Positions 1-6,657 of a stretch of 13,400 nt of DNA are shown here, in pieces. The stretch lies in NCBI GenBank assembly GCA_937910975.1, contig CALEMZ010000276.1, positions 1 through 13,400 of the forward strand. The letters run 5' to 3'. The DNA is from an uncultured Pseudorhodobacter sp. (GTDB taxonomy: Bacteria > Pseudomonadota > Alphaproteobacteria > Rhodobacterales > Rhodobacteraceae). A program made the position numbers and the translations under genes. Position 1 is the stretch's first letter. Each line of letters opens with the position of its first letter. The notes beneath the pieces are model-generated. The model had not been told where the DNA came from. It made no database searches and was given only the letters and a program-made list of their open reading frames with translations.

Positions 1-2
1 TT

Positions 3-791
3 TCATCGGCCATCCGGCAGTTGGAAGAGCAGTTGGGCGTGCAGCTGGTATTTCGTGGCTCGCGCTTTCGGGGGCTGACGCCGGAAGGCTTGCGCGCACT
101 GGATTTGGCGCGGCAGATCGTGGGCGATGCCCGCGCGCTGAAGGCCGAGATGCGGGCGGCAAAGGAAGGGCTGACCGGGGTGCTCCGGCTCGGGGTTATC
201 CCCACGGCCTTGCCGATGGTGGCCGAACTGACAGCACCTTTTGCCAAGCGCCACCCGGCGGTGCGGTTGCAAATCTTCTCGCACACTTCGGCCGAAATTT
301 TGGCGGGGATAGAGCGGTTGGAACTGGATGCCGGCCTGACCTATCTGGACAATGAGCCTTTGGGACGGGTAATCTCGGCACCGGTCTACACGGAGTATTA
401 TCGGCTGCTTTGCGCCAAAGACTCTGCCATGGCGGGCAAAGCACAAGTGACATGGGCCGAAGTAGCGACGCTGCCATTATGTTTGTTGACCAGTGACATG
501 CAAAACCGGCGGATCATCAATCTGCAATTGGCCGAGGCTGGTACGCGCGTGAATGCGCGGGTGGAAAGCAACTCCTCCATCGCGCTGATTGCACATGTGC
601 GCACAGGCGATTGGGCCTCGGTGGTGCCAATGGGGCTGGCGCAAATGGTCACCGGCGGAGAGCTTGCAGCCATCCCCATCGTGGAGCCTGAGGCGGAGCA
701 TCAGGTGGGGCTGGTAGCCGCACCGCGAGACCCGCTGACGCCAATGGTCGAGGCGCTGTTTGTCCTTGCACGGCGCAGATGGCGAGGCTGA
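3..791 (+). CDS. LysR-family transcriptional regulator, 5'-truncated by window edge
   Basis: DNA-binding transcription regulator of the LysR family. The reading frame is open from the first base and the true start lies outside the window; 262 codons remain of a usual 295-310. The visible N-terminus (residues 1-29) is the end of the winged helix-turn-helix, with the family pattern SSAIRQLEEQLG, LVFRG and LTPEG. A linker helix follows (about 30-57), then the effector-binding domain beginning at LRLGVIPTAL (61-70). The stop is TGA at 789-791. Phrases such as YLDNEPLGRV, SDMQNRRIIN and VESNSSIALIAHV remind me of LysR proteins found next to NAD-dependent formate dehydrogenase (fds) genes in Rhodobacterales. 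That is recall, not a search, and the target genes would lie left of the window. LysR family membership is near certain; target and effector are unknown. Confidence 0.93.
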   Translation, partial: SSAIRQLEEQLGVQLVFRGSRFRGLTPEGLRALDLARQIVGDARALKAEMRAAKEGLTGVLRLGVIPTALPMVAELTAPFAKRHPAVRLQIFSHTSAEILAGIERLELDAGLTYLDNEPLGRVISAPVYTEYYRLLCAKDSAMAGKAQVTWAEVATLPLCLLTSDMQNRRIINLQLAEAGTRVNARVESNSSIALIAHVRTGDWASVVPMGLAQMVTGGELAAIPIVEPEAEHQVGLVAAPRDPLTPMVEALFVLARRRWRG

Positions 792-855
792 GCTAGCGTA
801 AAAAACTCAGTGGGGCCCGATCTTACAAGCCTACGCTGCCCCCGGAGGCGCAATA

Positions 856-981
856 ATGACGATTAAAGGCACCATCAAACCGTCATACGGCACCCTGTCG
901 TCGCGGAATTTTAATCCCATGATGATCGCATATCCACTTCCCCCTATGCCAAGGCTCTCGCTGCCCCAGCTTTGCGCCTAG
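856..981 (+). CDS. possible small ORF (41 aa) upstream of the EamA gene
   Basis: An ATG at 856 is preceded by a GGAGG at 844-848 with seven bases between, an excellent ribosome binding site. It opens a 41-codon frame ending in TAG at 979-981, 30 bp before the TTG start of the EamA transporter. The peptide begins MTIKGTIKPSYGTLSSRN and is rich in proline (seven residues) and methionine, with no hydrophobic segment and no domain that I recognise. It could be a genuine small protein, a leader peptide that couples or attenuates expression of the downstream transporter, or a decayed 5' remnant of a lost gene. The support is only the ribosome binding site and the position, so it is tentative. Confidence 0.35.
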   Translation: MTIKGTIKPSYGTLSSRNFNPMMIAYPLPPMPRLSLPQLCA

Positions 982-1001
982 CCCTTCCGCGGAAACCATC
1001 T

Positions 1002-1005
1002 GGAG
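1002..1005 (+). promoter_or_regulatory. ribosome binding site supporting a TTG start
   Basis: GGAG at 1002-1005 lies six bases ahead of the TTG at 1012, which favours TTG over the in-frame ATG at 1036. That ATG has no comparable purine-rich site ahead of it. Confidence 0.55.
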
Positions 1006-1011
1006 AAACCA

Positions 1012-1881
1012 TTGGGAAACGAAGTCGACAATAAAATGCACGGCATTGCCTTGATGGTCTTGTCGATGGCCGGATTTGCCGTTGCCGACGTATTTATCAA
1101 ATTGGCATCTGGCACAATGTCGCCCGCTCATACGACGTTCTTGCTGATGGGCGGCGGCGGGATCGTTTTTGCGGCAATCGCAAAAAGCCAGGGCGAAGCA
1201 TTGCTTGACCGCAAAGCCTTTGCCCCAATTTTGTTGCTTCGCTATCTGACCGAGATCATTGGAACCTTTAGCATCGTTCTGGCACTGGCAACGGCACCGC
1301 TCTCCACGGTGGGTGCCGTCCTTCAGGCCGCCCCCCTTGTGGTCACCGTCGGTGCCGTGATGTTTTTGGGCGAGCGGGTAAGCTGGAGCCAGTGGGCCGC
1401 AATTGCTCTTGGATTTATCGGTGTGTTGTTGATCATCCAACCCGGTGCCGAAGGGTTTCAGATCACTGCCCTTTGGGCCGTCGTGGCGGTGCTGGGTTTC
1501 TCAGGACGCGACCTGACAATCCGGCTGGCACCGCCGGGCATGGCATCGTCCCGGTTGGCAACCTACTCGATGGCAGCCGCCATACCCTTTGCGATTGTGT
1601 GGTGCCTCAAAACTCAGGGAACCCTGCTGCCACCGGAAGCGAACTGGGGATATGTCGTGGCCATGGTTGGCTTTGGCGCGGCAGGATACCTGCTGTTGAT
1701 CACCTCAATCCGGTCCGCCAAAGTCTCCGTTGTCGCGCCCTTCCGGTATGCGCGATTGGTCTTTCTGATGCTATTGGGTGCTTTGGTCTTTGGCGAACGT
1801 CCGGATGCTCCGGTGCTTTTGGGCGCGGCATTAATTGTTGGCTCAGGCGTTTTCACCATGTGGAATGGCCGCATAAAATAA
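1012..1881 (+). CDS. DMT superfamily (EamA domain) membrane transporter
   Basis: Inner-membrane transporter of the drug/metabolite family, which exports or takes up small metabolites; the substrate cannot be read from sequence. The 289-residue product matches the usual 280-300 and is hydrophobic throughout, consistent with ten membrane helices as two EamA repeats. Both repeats carry the GER signature: LGER at 119-122 (then VSWSQW) and FGER at 260-263 (then PDAPVLLG). The first helix begins near residue 10, just after the alternative ATG (residue 9, base 1036), so either start gives the same membrane protein. TTG at 1012 is preferred because of the ribosome binding site at 1002-1005. It ends with TAA at 1879-1881, convergent with the ABC operon across a 127-bp spacer. 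It has no evident functional link to the ABC operon. Confidence 0.92.
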   Translation: MGNEVDNKMHGIALMVLSMAGFAVADVFIKLASGTMSPAHTTFLLMGGGGIVFAAIAKSQGEALLDRKAFAPILLLRYLTEIIGTFSIVLALATAPLSTVGAVLQAAPLVVTVGAVMFLGERVSWSQWAAIALGFIGVLLIIQPGAEGFQITALWAVVAVLGFSGRDLTIRLAPPGMASSRLATYSMAAAIPFAIVWCLKTQGTLLPPEANWGYVVAMVGFGAAGYLLLITSIRSAKVSVVAPFRYARLVFLMLLGALVFGERPDAPVLLGAALIVGSGVFTMWNGRIK

Positions 1882-1954
1882 CAATGGCGGGTATAGTTCT
1901 GCCTGGGCGGCATCGTGAGGCAAGGGCTGAAGAACGACGTCCGCCAAGGCCGGG

Positions 1955-1969
1955 CTTCGGGTCCCAAAG
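1955..1969 (-). other. weak hairpin in the convergent spacer downstream of the operon
   Basis: Read on the minus strand, CTTTGG-GAC-CCGAAG can fold into a six- to seven-base-pair stem with one G-U pair, about 40 bases past the stop of the last operon gene. On the + strand the same site has a C-A mismatch, so it would serve the operon rather than the EamA gene. No T tract follows, so it is not a convincing intrinsic terminator. Nothing else structured was seen in 1882-2008. Confidence 0.25.
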
Positions 1970-2008
1970 CGGCCACATCGCACCCTCGGCCCGCGAACGG
2001 TCCTGATC

Positions 2009-3205
2009 CTAGTCGTAGTTCCGAAGATCCTCGATCACTTTGCCATCATTGGGCAGCGACCCTGGCGGAACCAGTTCGACCTTGCCGCGGAGCTTCAGGG
2101 TTTCGAGGATGGTTCCCTCATAAAGGGCTGGATTTGACGCGCGGGTTTCTACCCTTACCGTCATCTCGTCCATCTCGCCGTTGCGGCTGGCAATAACCCG
2201 CGCGCGCGTCACTTCGTCATGAGCAGCCACAAAGGCCGCGACCTGCTCGGGGCGCACAAACATGCCTTTTATCTTGGTGGTTTGGTCGGCGCGGCCCATC
2301 CAGCCCTTGATGCGGGCGTTGGTGCGACCGCACGAGCTTTGCCCCTCCATCATGGCGGAAAGATCGCCGGTGGCAAAACGTATCAACGGGTAATCAGGGT
2401 TGAGCGTAGTGACGATAACCTCACCCACCTCGCCCGGTGCAACCGGATCCCCGGTTCCGGGGCGCACGATTTCCACGATGACACCTTCATCAAGGATCAT
2501 CCCTTCCATCGCGGAGGATTCGTAGGCGACATTGCCAAGGTCTGCGGTGGCATAGCATTGCAGCGCAGCAATGCCACGGTCAGCATATTCGCTGCGCAGC
2601 GACGGGAACAGCGCGCCCCCCCCCAAAGCCGCGCGAGTGATGCGCAGGCGCCCGCCCATCGTATCGGCCTTGTCCAGGATCACCTTCAGAAAATCCGGTG
2701 TGCCCGCATATACGGTCGCACCAATATCGGCAGCGGCCCGCACCTGCAATTCGGTCTGGCCCGTGCCTGCGGGAATAACGCGTGCCCCCACTGCGCGCGC
2801 GCCGTTTTCAAAGATCATGCCGGCGGGGGTAAGGTGATAGCTAAAGCAGTTTTGCACAATATCTGCAGCCCCGATGCCACAGGCATGCAAGAAACGCCCC
2901 ATGCGCCACCAATCATGGCTGGTGCCACCAGGCTCATAGATCGGGCCGGGGGATTGGAATATATGCACGATATTGCTAGTGTCGATGCCCCCGAATGGTG
3001 GGTTTTCCTTTTGCCAGGCCGACAGGTCAGATTTTCGCAAAATCGGCAGCTTTGCCATATCTGCAAGGCTTTGCGGCATAAAGTCGGTGATGCGGGAGGT
3101 GCCGGGGGCGGTGATAGCCCGTGCGATCTGGGCCTGCAACTGGGCAAGCTGATCGGCCTCGCGTTGATCCGCACTTCGGGTCTCCAAAGCGTCGAAATGG
3201 GTCAT
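2009..3205 (-). CDS. phenylacetate-CoA ligase (PaaK)-family protein, atypical P-loop
   Basis: Relative of the adenylate-forming phenylacetate-CoA ligases, which activate aryl or acyl acids to CoA thioesters with ATP. At 398 residues it is slightly shorter than PaaK (about 430). Family features visible: YAGTP (166-170), NPDYPLIRFATGDL (269-282, with the ATP-ribose region TGD 279-281), GRADQTTKIKG (304-314, hinge) and a C-terminal LPNDGKVIEDL (384-394), whose Lys389 could be the catalytic lysine. The canonical SSGTTG phosphate-binding loop is absent; its place is taken by QSPGPIYEPGGT (84-95), and YATAD (218-222) stands where YGxTE is usual. ATP use is therefore uncertain. The ATG at 3205 is chosen because GAGGGA lies eight bases ahead and it gives the family-like MTHFDALETR. 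An upstream ATG at 3220 would overlap the livF stop as ATGA. Last gene of the operon. Confidence 0.85.
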   Translation of the reverse strand: MTHFDALETRSADQREADQLAQLQAQIARAITAPGTSRITDFMPQSLADMAKLPILRKSDLSAWQKENPPFGGIDTSNIVHIFQSPGPIYEPGGTSHDWWRMGRFLHACGIGAADIVQNCFSYHLTPAGMIFENGARAVGARVIPAGTGQTELQVRAAADIGATVYAGTPDFLKVILDKADTMGGRLRITRAALGGGALFPSLRSEYADRGIAALQCYATADLGNVAYESSAMEGMILDEGVIVEIVRPGTGDPVAPGEVGEVIVTTLNPDYPLIRFATGDLSAMMEGQSSCGRTNARIKGWMGRADQTTKIKGMFVRPEQVAAFVAAHDEVTRARVIASRNGEMDEMTVRVETRASNPALYEGTILETLKLRGKVELVPPGSLPNDGKVIEDLRNYD

Positions 3206-3216
3206 GGTCTGATCCC

Positions 3217-4050
3217 TCATGCCAACCAACGCTTACGGCGGCGATAGCTGCGGACATCGCGAAAAGATTTACGGCCTTTGTCAGACATGCCCAGATAAAA
3301 TTCTTTCACATCCGGGTTTTCACGCAATTCCTGCGCCGTACCTTCCATCACCACGCGGCCCGATTCCAGAATATAGCCCATATGAGCATAGCGCAGCGCG
3401 ACATTGGTGTTTTGTTCAGCCAGAAGGAAGGTCACGCCCTCATTCTCATTCACGGCCTTAACGATCTCAAAAATCTGCTCCACCAATTGCGGAGCAAGGC
3501 CCATCGAAGGCTCATCAAGCAAGATCATATTAGGGCGGCTCATCAGCGCGCGGCCAATCGCCGTCATCTGCTGCTCACCGCCCGAGGTATAGCCGGCCTG
3601 GGATTTGCGACGTTCACGCAGGCGCGGAAAATAGTTATAGACCAACTCCAGATCGGCAGCGATGGCGCCTGCCCCGTCGGTGCGCGTATAGGCTCCGGTC
3701 AGCAGATTTTCCTCTACCGTCAGATGTTCAAAACAATGGCGCCCCTCCATCACCTGAATGACACCGTTGCGCACCATCTCCGAAGGGTCCGACGATTGCA
3801 CCGGCTTGCCTGCATAGGTGATAGTGCCCTTGGTCACCTCGCCGCGCTCCGATTGCAAAAGGTTCGAAACCGCCTTGAGCGTGGTGGTCTTGCCCGCGCC
3901 ATTGCCGCCCAGAAGCGCGGTGATCCGGCCTTTGGGCACCGTCAGGCTTACGCCTTTCAAAACGAGGATCACGTGATTGTAGATCACCTCGATATTGTTG
4001 ACTTCAAGCAGCGTATCCGTCGTTTGGGGTGCATCCAGCATGGGCTTCAT
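3217..4050 (-). CDS. livF: branched-chain amino acid-type ABC transporter ATPase LivF
   Basis: One of two cytoplasmic ATPases that drive the LivHM permease. The 277-residue protein has Walker A GGNGAGKTT (48-56), ABC signature SGGEQQM (156-162), Walker B MILLDEP (175-181) followed by SMGLAP, and AEQN (211-214) in place of a switch histidine, as is usual for LivF. It is about 40 residues longer than E. coli LivF (about 237). The excess comprises an N-terminal lead of about 13 residues and a C-terminal tail ending RSYRRRKRWLA that is very basic. I recall such tails in alphaproteobacterial homologues that sit with PaaK-like genes. The start ATG at 4050 has only a weak upstream site (GCAAAG), 62 bp after the binding-protein gene across a hairpin. 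Its stop abuts or overlaps the candidate starts of the PaaK-like gene, which suggests translational coupling. Confidence 0.95.
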   Translation of the reverse strand: MKPMLDAPQTTDTLLEVNNIEVIYNHVILVLKGVSLTVPKGRITALLGGNGAGKTTTLKAVSNLLQSERGEVTKGTITYAGKPVQSSDPSEMVRNGVIQVMEGRHCFEHLTVEENLLTGAYTRTDGAGAIAADLELVYNYFPRLRERRKSQAGYTSGGEQQMTAIGRALMSRPNMILLDEPSMGLAPQLVEQIFEIVKAVNENEGVTFLLAEQNTNVALRYAHMGYILESGRVVMEGTAQELRENPDVKEFYLGMSDKGRKSFRDVRSYRRRKRWLA

Positions 4051-4072
4051 CTTTGCAAAAAATACTCGAAAT

Positions 4073-4102
4073 CCCCGGCCAATGCATATGCCCCAGCCGG
4101 GG
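4073..4102 (-). other. intercistronic hairpin between the binding-protein gene and livF
   Basis: CCCCGGC (4073-4079) pairs perfectly with GCCGGGG (4096-4102) around a 16-base loop, 10 bases beyond the TAA of the binding-protein gene. On the minus strand a run of six T follows, but only about 10 bases after the stem (4057-4062). It could be a leaky terminator or a block to 3' exonuclease that raises binding-protein mRNA above that of livF, as is known for other binding-protein-dependent importer operons. The role is inferred. Confidence 0.45.
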
Positions 4103-4112
4103 GGATGGGCGC

Positions 4113-5399
4113 TTAGTTACAGCGCTTTTCGATGTTGTTTTCGGCGGCAAACGCCGCGCTGTCTTCTTCAACAAGTGCGTTGATGACCTCTTGATCCGAC
4201 TGGATCCAATCAGTGATCAGGTTCCACTTTTTCGCGGAGGCATCCCATTGCTGTACAAGGCCGTAACCCTCGCCGCCATGGTTGGCGCATGTCACCGAGA
4301 ACGGGAAACCAAAGTTCGGCAAGCCCGCAGCAGCCATGGTTTCTTCGGTAATGACCAAAGCTTCCATACCGTCACGCATCTGTGCTGGTGTGATGGCCCC
4401 AATGCCCGCCAGTTCCTGTGCTTTTTTCGCAGCTTCTGCTGCAAGGAAAGCCGCATACATCCCGCGCGAATAGAGCACGGAGCCGACCTGATCACCCGCA
4501 CCTGCCGATTTGCCCGCATCATGGACATATTTCTTCAGGTCCGCATAAACCGGGTAATCCATGCCCGTGCCATGCATCGCGAGCGACTTGTAGCCGTTGG
4601 CACCGTCACCCGCGGGCAACACGTCATTTTCCGAACCCGACCACCAAACACCGATGAAATTCTCCATCGGGAAGCGGACGTTGACAGCTTCCTGAACCGC
4701 AACTTGGTTCATGACACCCCAGCCCCAAAAGAGCACAGCGTCAGGCTTTTCACGGCGGATCTGAAGCCACTGCGATTTCTGTTCTTGGCCGGGGCTGTCG
4801 ACGGGTAGCAGAGTCAGCTCAAACCCATGCTTGGTAGCCAGCGTCTCAAGCGTCCGAATAGGCTCTTTGCCATAGGCGGAGTTATGGTAAAGCAGGGTAA
4901 TTTTCTTACCTTTGATGTCATTATCGTTTTGCGACAAAAGATAATTTACCGCGATCGATGCTCCATCCCAATAGTTCGCCGGATAGTTGAACACGTTCGC
5001 AAACACCGTGCCATTCTTGGCTGAGGTGCGCCCATAACCCATGGTGTGAAGCGGAATGCCATCTGCGGTGACTTTGGGGATCAACTGATAGGTGATACCA
5101 GTCGAAAGTGGCTGAATAATCAGCGGGTTGTCGTTCTTAATGGACTCATAGCACTCCACACCCTTTTCGGTGTTGTATGCTGTCTCGCATTCGGATTGAC
5201 GGATCGGCACGCCGCCAATACCTCCATCGCGCTCCTGCAGCAGAGTCAGGTAATCGGCATAGCCATCGGCAAAGGGGATGCCCCCAGCCGCAAAAGCACC
5301 TGTACGGTAGCTCAAGGACGGAAAATGCAGGTCTTGCGCCATGGCGGGTAGAGCCGTTGCCATAGCTGCCGCGACCAGCGCTGCAAATTTCAGGTTCAT
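4113..5399 (-). CDS. periplasmic substrate-binding protein of the HAAT (Liv-type) ABC importer
   Basis: Binds the transported solute in the periplasm and delivers it to LivHM. Of 428 residues, 1-21 form a Sec signal peptide (short basic start, alanine-rich core, likely cleavage at AMA|QD). The rest reads as a type I periplasmic binding fold (Peripla_BP_6), with SLSYRTGAFAAGGIPFADG (28-46) near the N-terminus and ERDGGIGGVPI (56-66) typical of this branch. It is longer than E. coli LivJ/LivK (about 370). Four cysteines (71, 83, 371, 427) could form two disulfides in the periplasm. GGAGG lies eight bases ahead of the ATG at 5399. It sits between livM and livF and is followed by a hairpin. Specificity is unknown; neighbouring acyl-CoA ligases argue for a carboxylic acid rather than an amino acid, but that is inference. 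Confidence 0.93.
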   Translation of the reverse strand: MNLKFAALVAAAMATALPAMAQDLHFPSLSYRTGAFAAGGIPFADGYADYLTLLQERDGGIGGVPIRQSECETAYNTEKGVECYESIKNDNPLIIQPLSTGITYQLIPKVTADGIPLHTMGYGRTSAKNGTVFANVFNYPANYWDGASIAVNYLLSQNDNDIKGKKITLLYHNSAYGKEPIRTLETLATKHGFELTLLPVDSPGQEQKSQWLQIRREKPDAVLFWGWGVMNQVAVQEAVNVRFPMENFIGVWWSGSENDVLPAGDGANGYKSLAMHGTGMDYPVYADLKKYVHDAGKSAGAGDQVGSVLYSRGMYAAFLAAEAAKKAQELAGIGAITPAQMRDGMEALVITEETMAAAGLPNFGFPFSVTCANHGGEGYGLVQQWDASAKKWNLITDWIQSDQEVINALVEEDSAAFAAENNIEKRCN

Positions 5400-5474
5400 T
5401 TTTTCGTTCCTCCCGTGGGGTTAAATAGGAATGGTCTCACGCCACTTTCTGCGGTCTTATGATTGGGCGGCCCC

Positions 5475-6551
5475 TCAATGCGGGAAGGGCCAAAGCCGGA
5501 GTTTCTCTTTTGTATGCCGCCAAAGCTGCGCTATCCCATGCGGCTCAGCGATTAGGAAAATAATGATCAATGCGCCAACGATCATCAGCTCTAGATGGGC
5601 GGCAAGATCGGTGGGCCATCCGAGCATGCCAACCAGCACATTTTTCAAGAACACCGGAAGCAGCACAAGGAAGGCGGCCCCTGCAAGACTGCCAAAGATG
5701 GAACCCAGCCCGCCAATGATGACCATGAAGAGCACGAGGAAGCTTTTCTGGATGCCAAAGCTCTCACCGACCTCCGCAGCCCCAAGATAGACGGCAAAGA
5801 ATAAGGCCCCCGACACGCCGATGAAAAAGCTGGAGACGGCAAAGGCCGAGAGCTTCGCGCCCAAAGGATTTACGCCGATGATTTCCGCTGCAATATCCAT
5901 GTCGCGGATAGCCATCCAGCGCCGCCCCATCGCACCACGCGTCAGGTTACGCGCAAGCCATGCCAGCGCCAGCAACATCAGGGCACAAAAAAGGTATTTT
6001 GCGCTGGCGGACGTGTTCGGTCCGGTCAGAATAATGCCAAAAATATCCCGCTCCGGTGCCGAGATTTGGCCCGAAGCTGAGTAGTTGTAAAACCACGGCA
6101 CCTTGTTGAAGAGCCAGACAAGGAAGAACTGCGCAGCAAGCGTGGCCACAGCCAGATAAAACCCCTTGATCCGCAGTGACGGCAGGCCAAAAAGCAAACC
6201 AACGCATGCTGTAATCCCGCCCGCCAGCAAAACATGGATAACGATGCTGACCTCAGGAAATGACGTCATCAGCTTATAGACCGCATAGGCCCCCACAGCC
6301 ATGAAACCGCCCGTTCCAAGCGAAACCTGCCCGCAATAGCCAACCAAGATATTCAGCCCGATGGCGGCGATGGCATAGATCAGGAAGGGAACGAAGACCG
6401 CATTGGCCCAGTAATCATTAATGAAAAACGGGATCACCCCAAATGCCACTGCCAGCACGGCATAATAGCGGATCCGGTCAAACTTGATCGGGAAGGTCTG
6501 GCTGTCTTCGGTATAGGTGGTTTTGAAGTCACCGGATTCGCGGTAGAACAT
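5475..6551 (-). CDS. livM: branched-chain amino acid-type ABC transporter permease LivM
   Basis: Second membrane subunit of the importer. The 358-residue product has the LivM pattern: a polar N-terminus of about 28 residues, helices from about residue 29, IYAIAAIGLNILVGYCGQVSLG (58-79, family-typical), then PSLRIKGFYLAVATLAAQF (124-142). The ATPase-contact loop runs from GRRWMAIRDMDIAAEIIGV (209-227), and GGLGSIFGSLAGA (280-292) follows. The frame stays open upstream to 6755, but that extension is low-complexity, overlaps livH and is not LivM-like. The ATG at 6551 (MFYRESGDF) is chosen because it matches my memory of family N-termini and has GGAGG seven bases ahead. It follows livH after a 106-bp spacer, the longest inside the operon, and is followed 75 bp later by the binding-protein gene. 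Confidence 0.95.
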   Translation of the reverse strand: MFYRESGDFKTTYTEDSQTFPIKFDRIRYYAVLAVAFGVIPFFINDYWANAVFVPFLIYAIAAIGLNILVGYCGQVSLGTGGFMAVGAYAVYKLMTSFPEVSIVIHVLLAGGITACVGLLFGLPSLRIKGFYLAVATLAAQFFLVWLFNKVPWFYNYSASGQISAPERDIFGIILTGPNTSASAKYLFCALMLLALAWLARNLTRGAMGRRWMAIRDMDIAAEIIGVNPLGAKLSAFAVSSFFIGVSGALFFAVYLGAAEVGESFGIQKSFLVLFMVIIGGLGSIFGSLAGAAFLVLLPVFLKNVLVGMLGWPTDLAAHLELMIVGALIIIFLIAEPHGIAQLWRHTKEKLRLWPFPH

Positions 6552-6604
6552 TACTTGGCCTCCGATGGGCTTGTCGCCGGCGCTAGCCGAGGGTTTTCCA
6601 CCCC

Positions 6605-6645
6605 CGCCCCCCCGGAGGATGTTTTTGCCGAAAAGAATGCGGGCA
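6605..6645 (-). repeat. possible dispersed intergenic element (T-rich/GCAAAAA block then G-tract)
   Basis: In the livH-livM spacer the minus strand reads TCTTTTCGGCAAAAACATCC, followed directly by a G-rich run. A related arrangement, TCTTTGCAAAAAATACTCG then a GC-rich stem, occurs on the + strand at 4049-4067 in the other large operon spacer. I recall similar intergenic sequences scattered through Rhodobacteraceae genomes, but two imperfect copies in one window are weak support. Confidence 0.25.
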
Positions 6646-6657
6646 AAAGAACCATAA

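Noticed and set aside
788..838. Inverted repeats CTGAG/CTCAG and AGCGTA/TACGCT after the LysR gene as a terminator
   Set aside because: Stems are only five to six bases with long loops (13 and 31 bases) and no T tract; probably chance.
2219..4116. Long + strand open frames (342 and 331 codons) opposite the PaaK-like and livF genes
   Set aside because: They are antisense to genes with clear family motifs, have His/Arg/Ala-rich composition typical of complement reading, and show no domain or convincing start site.
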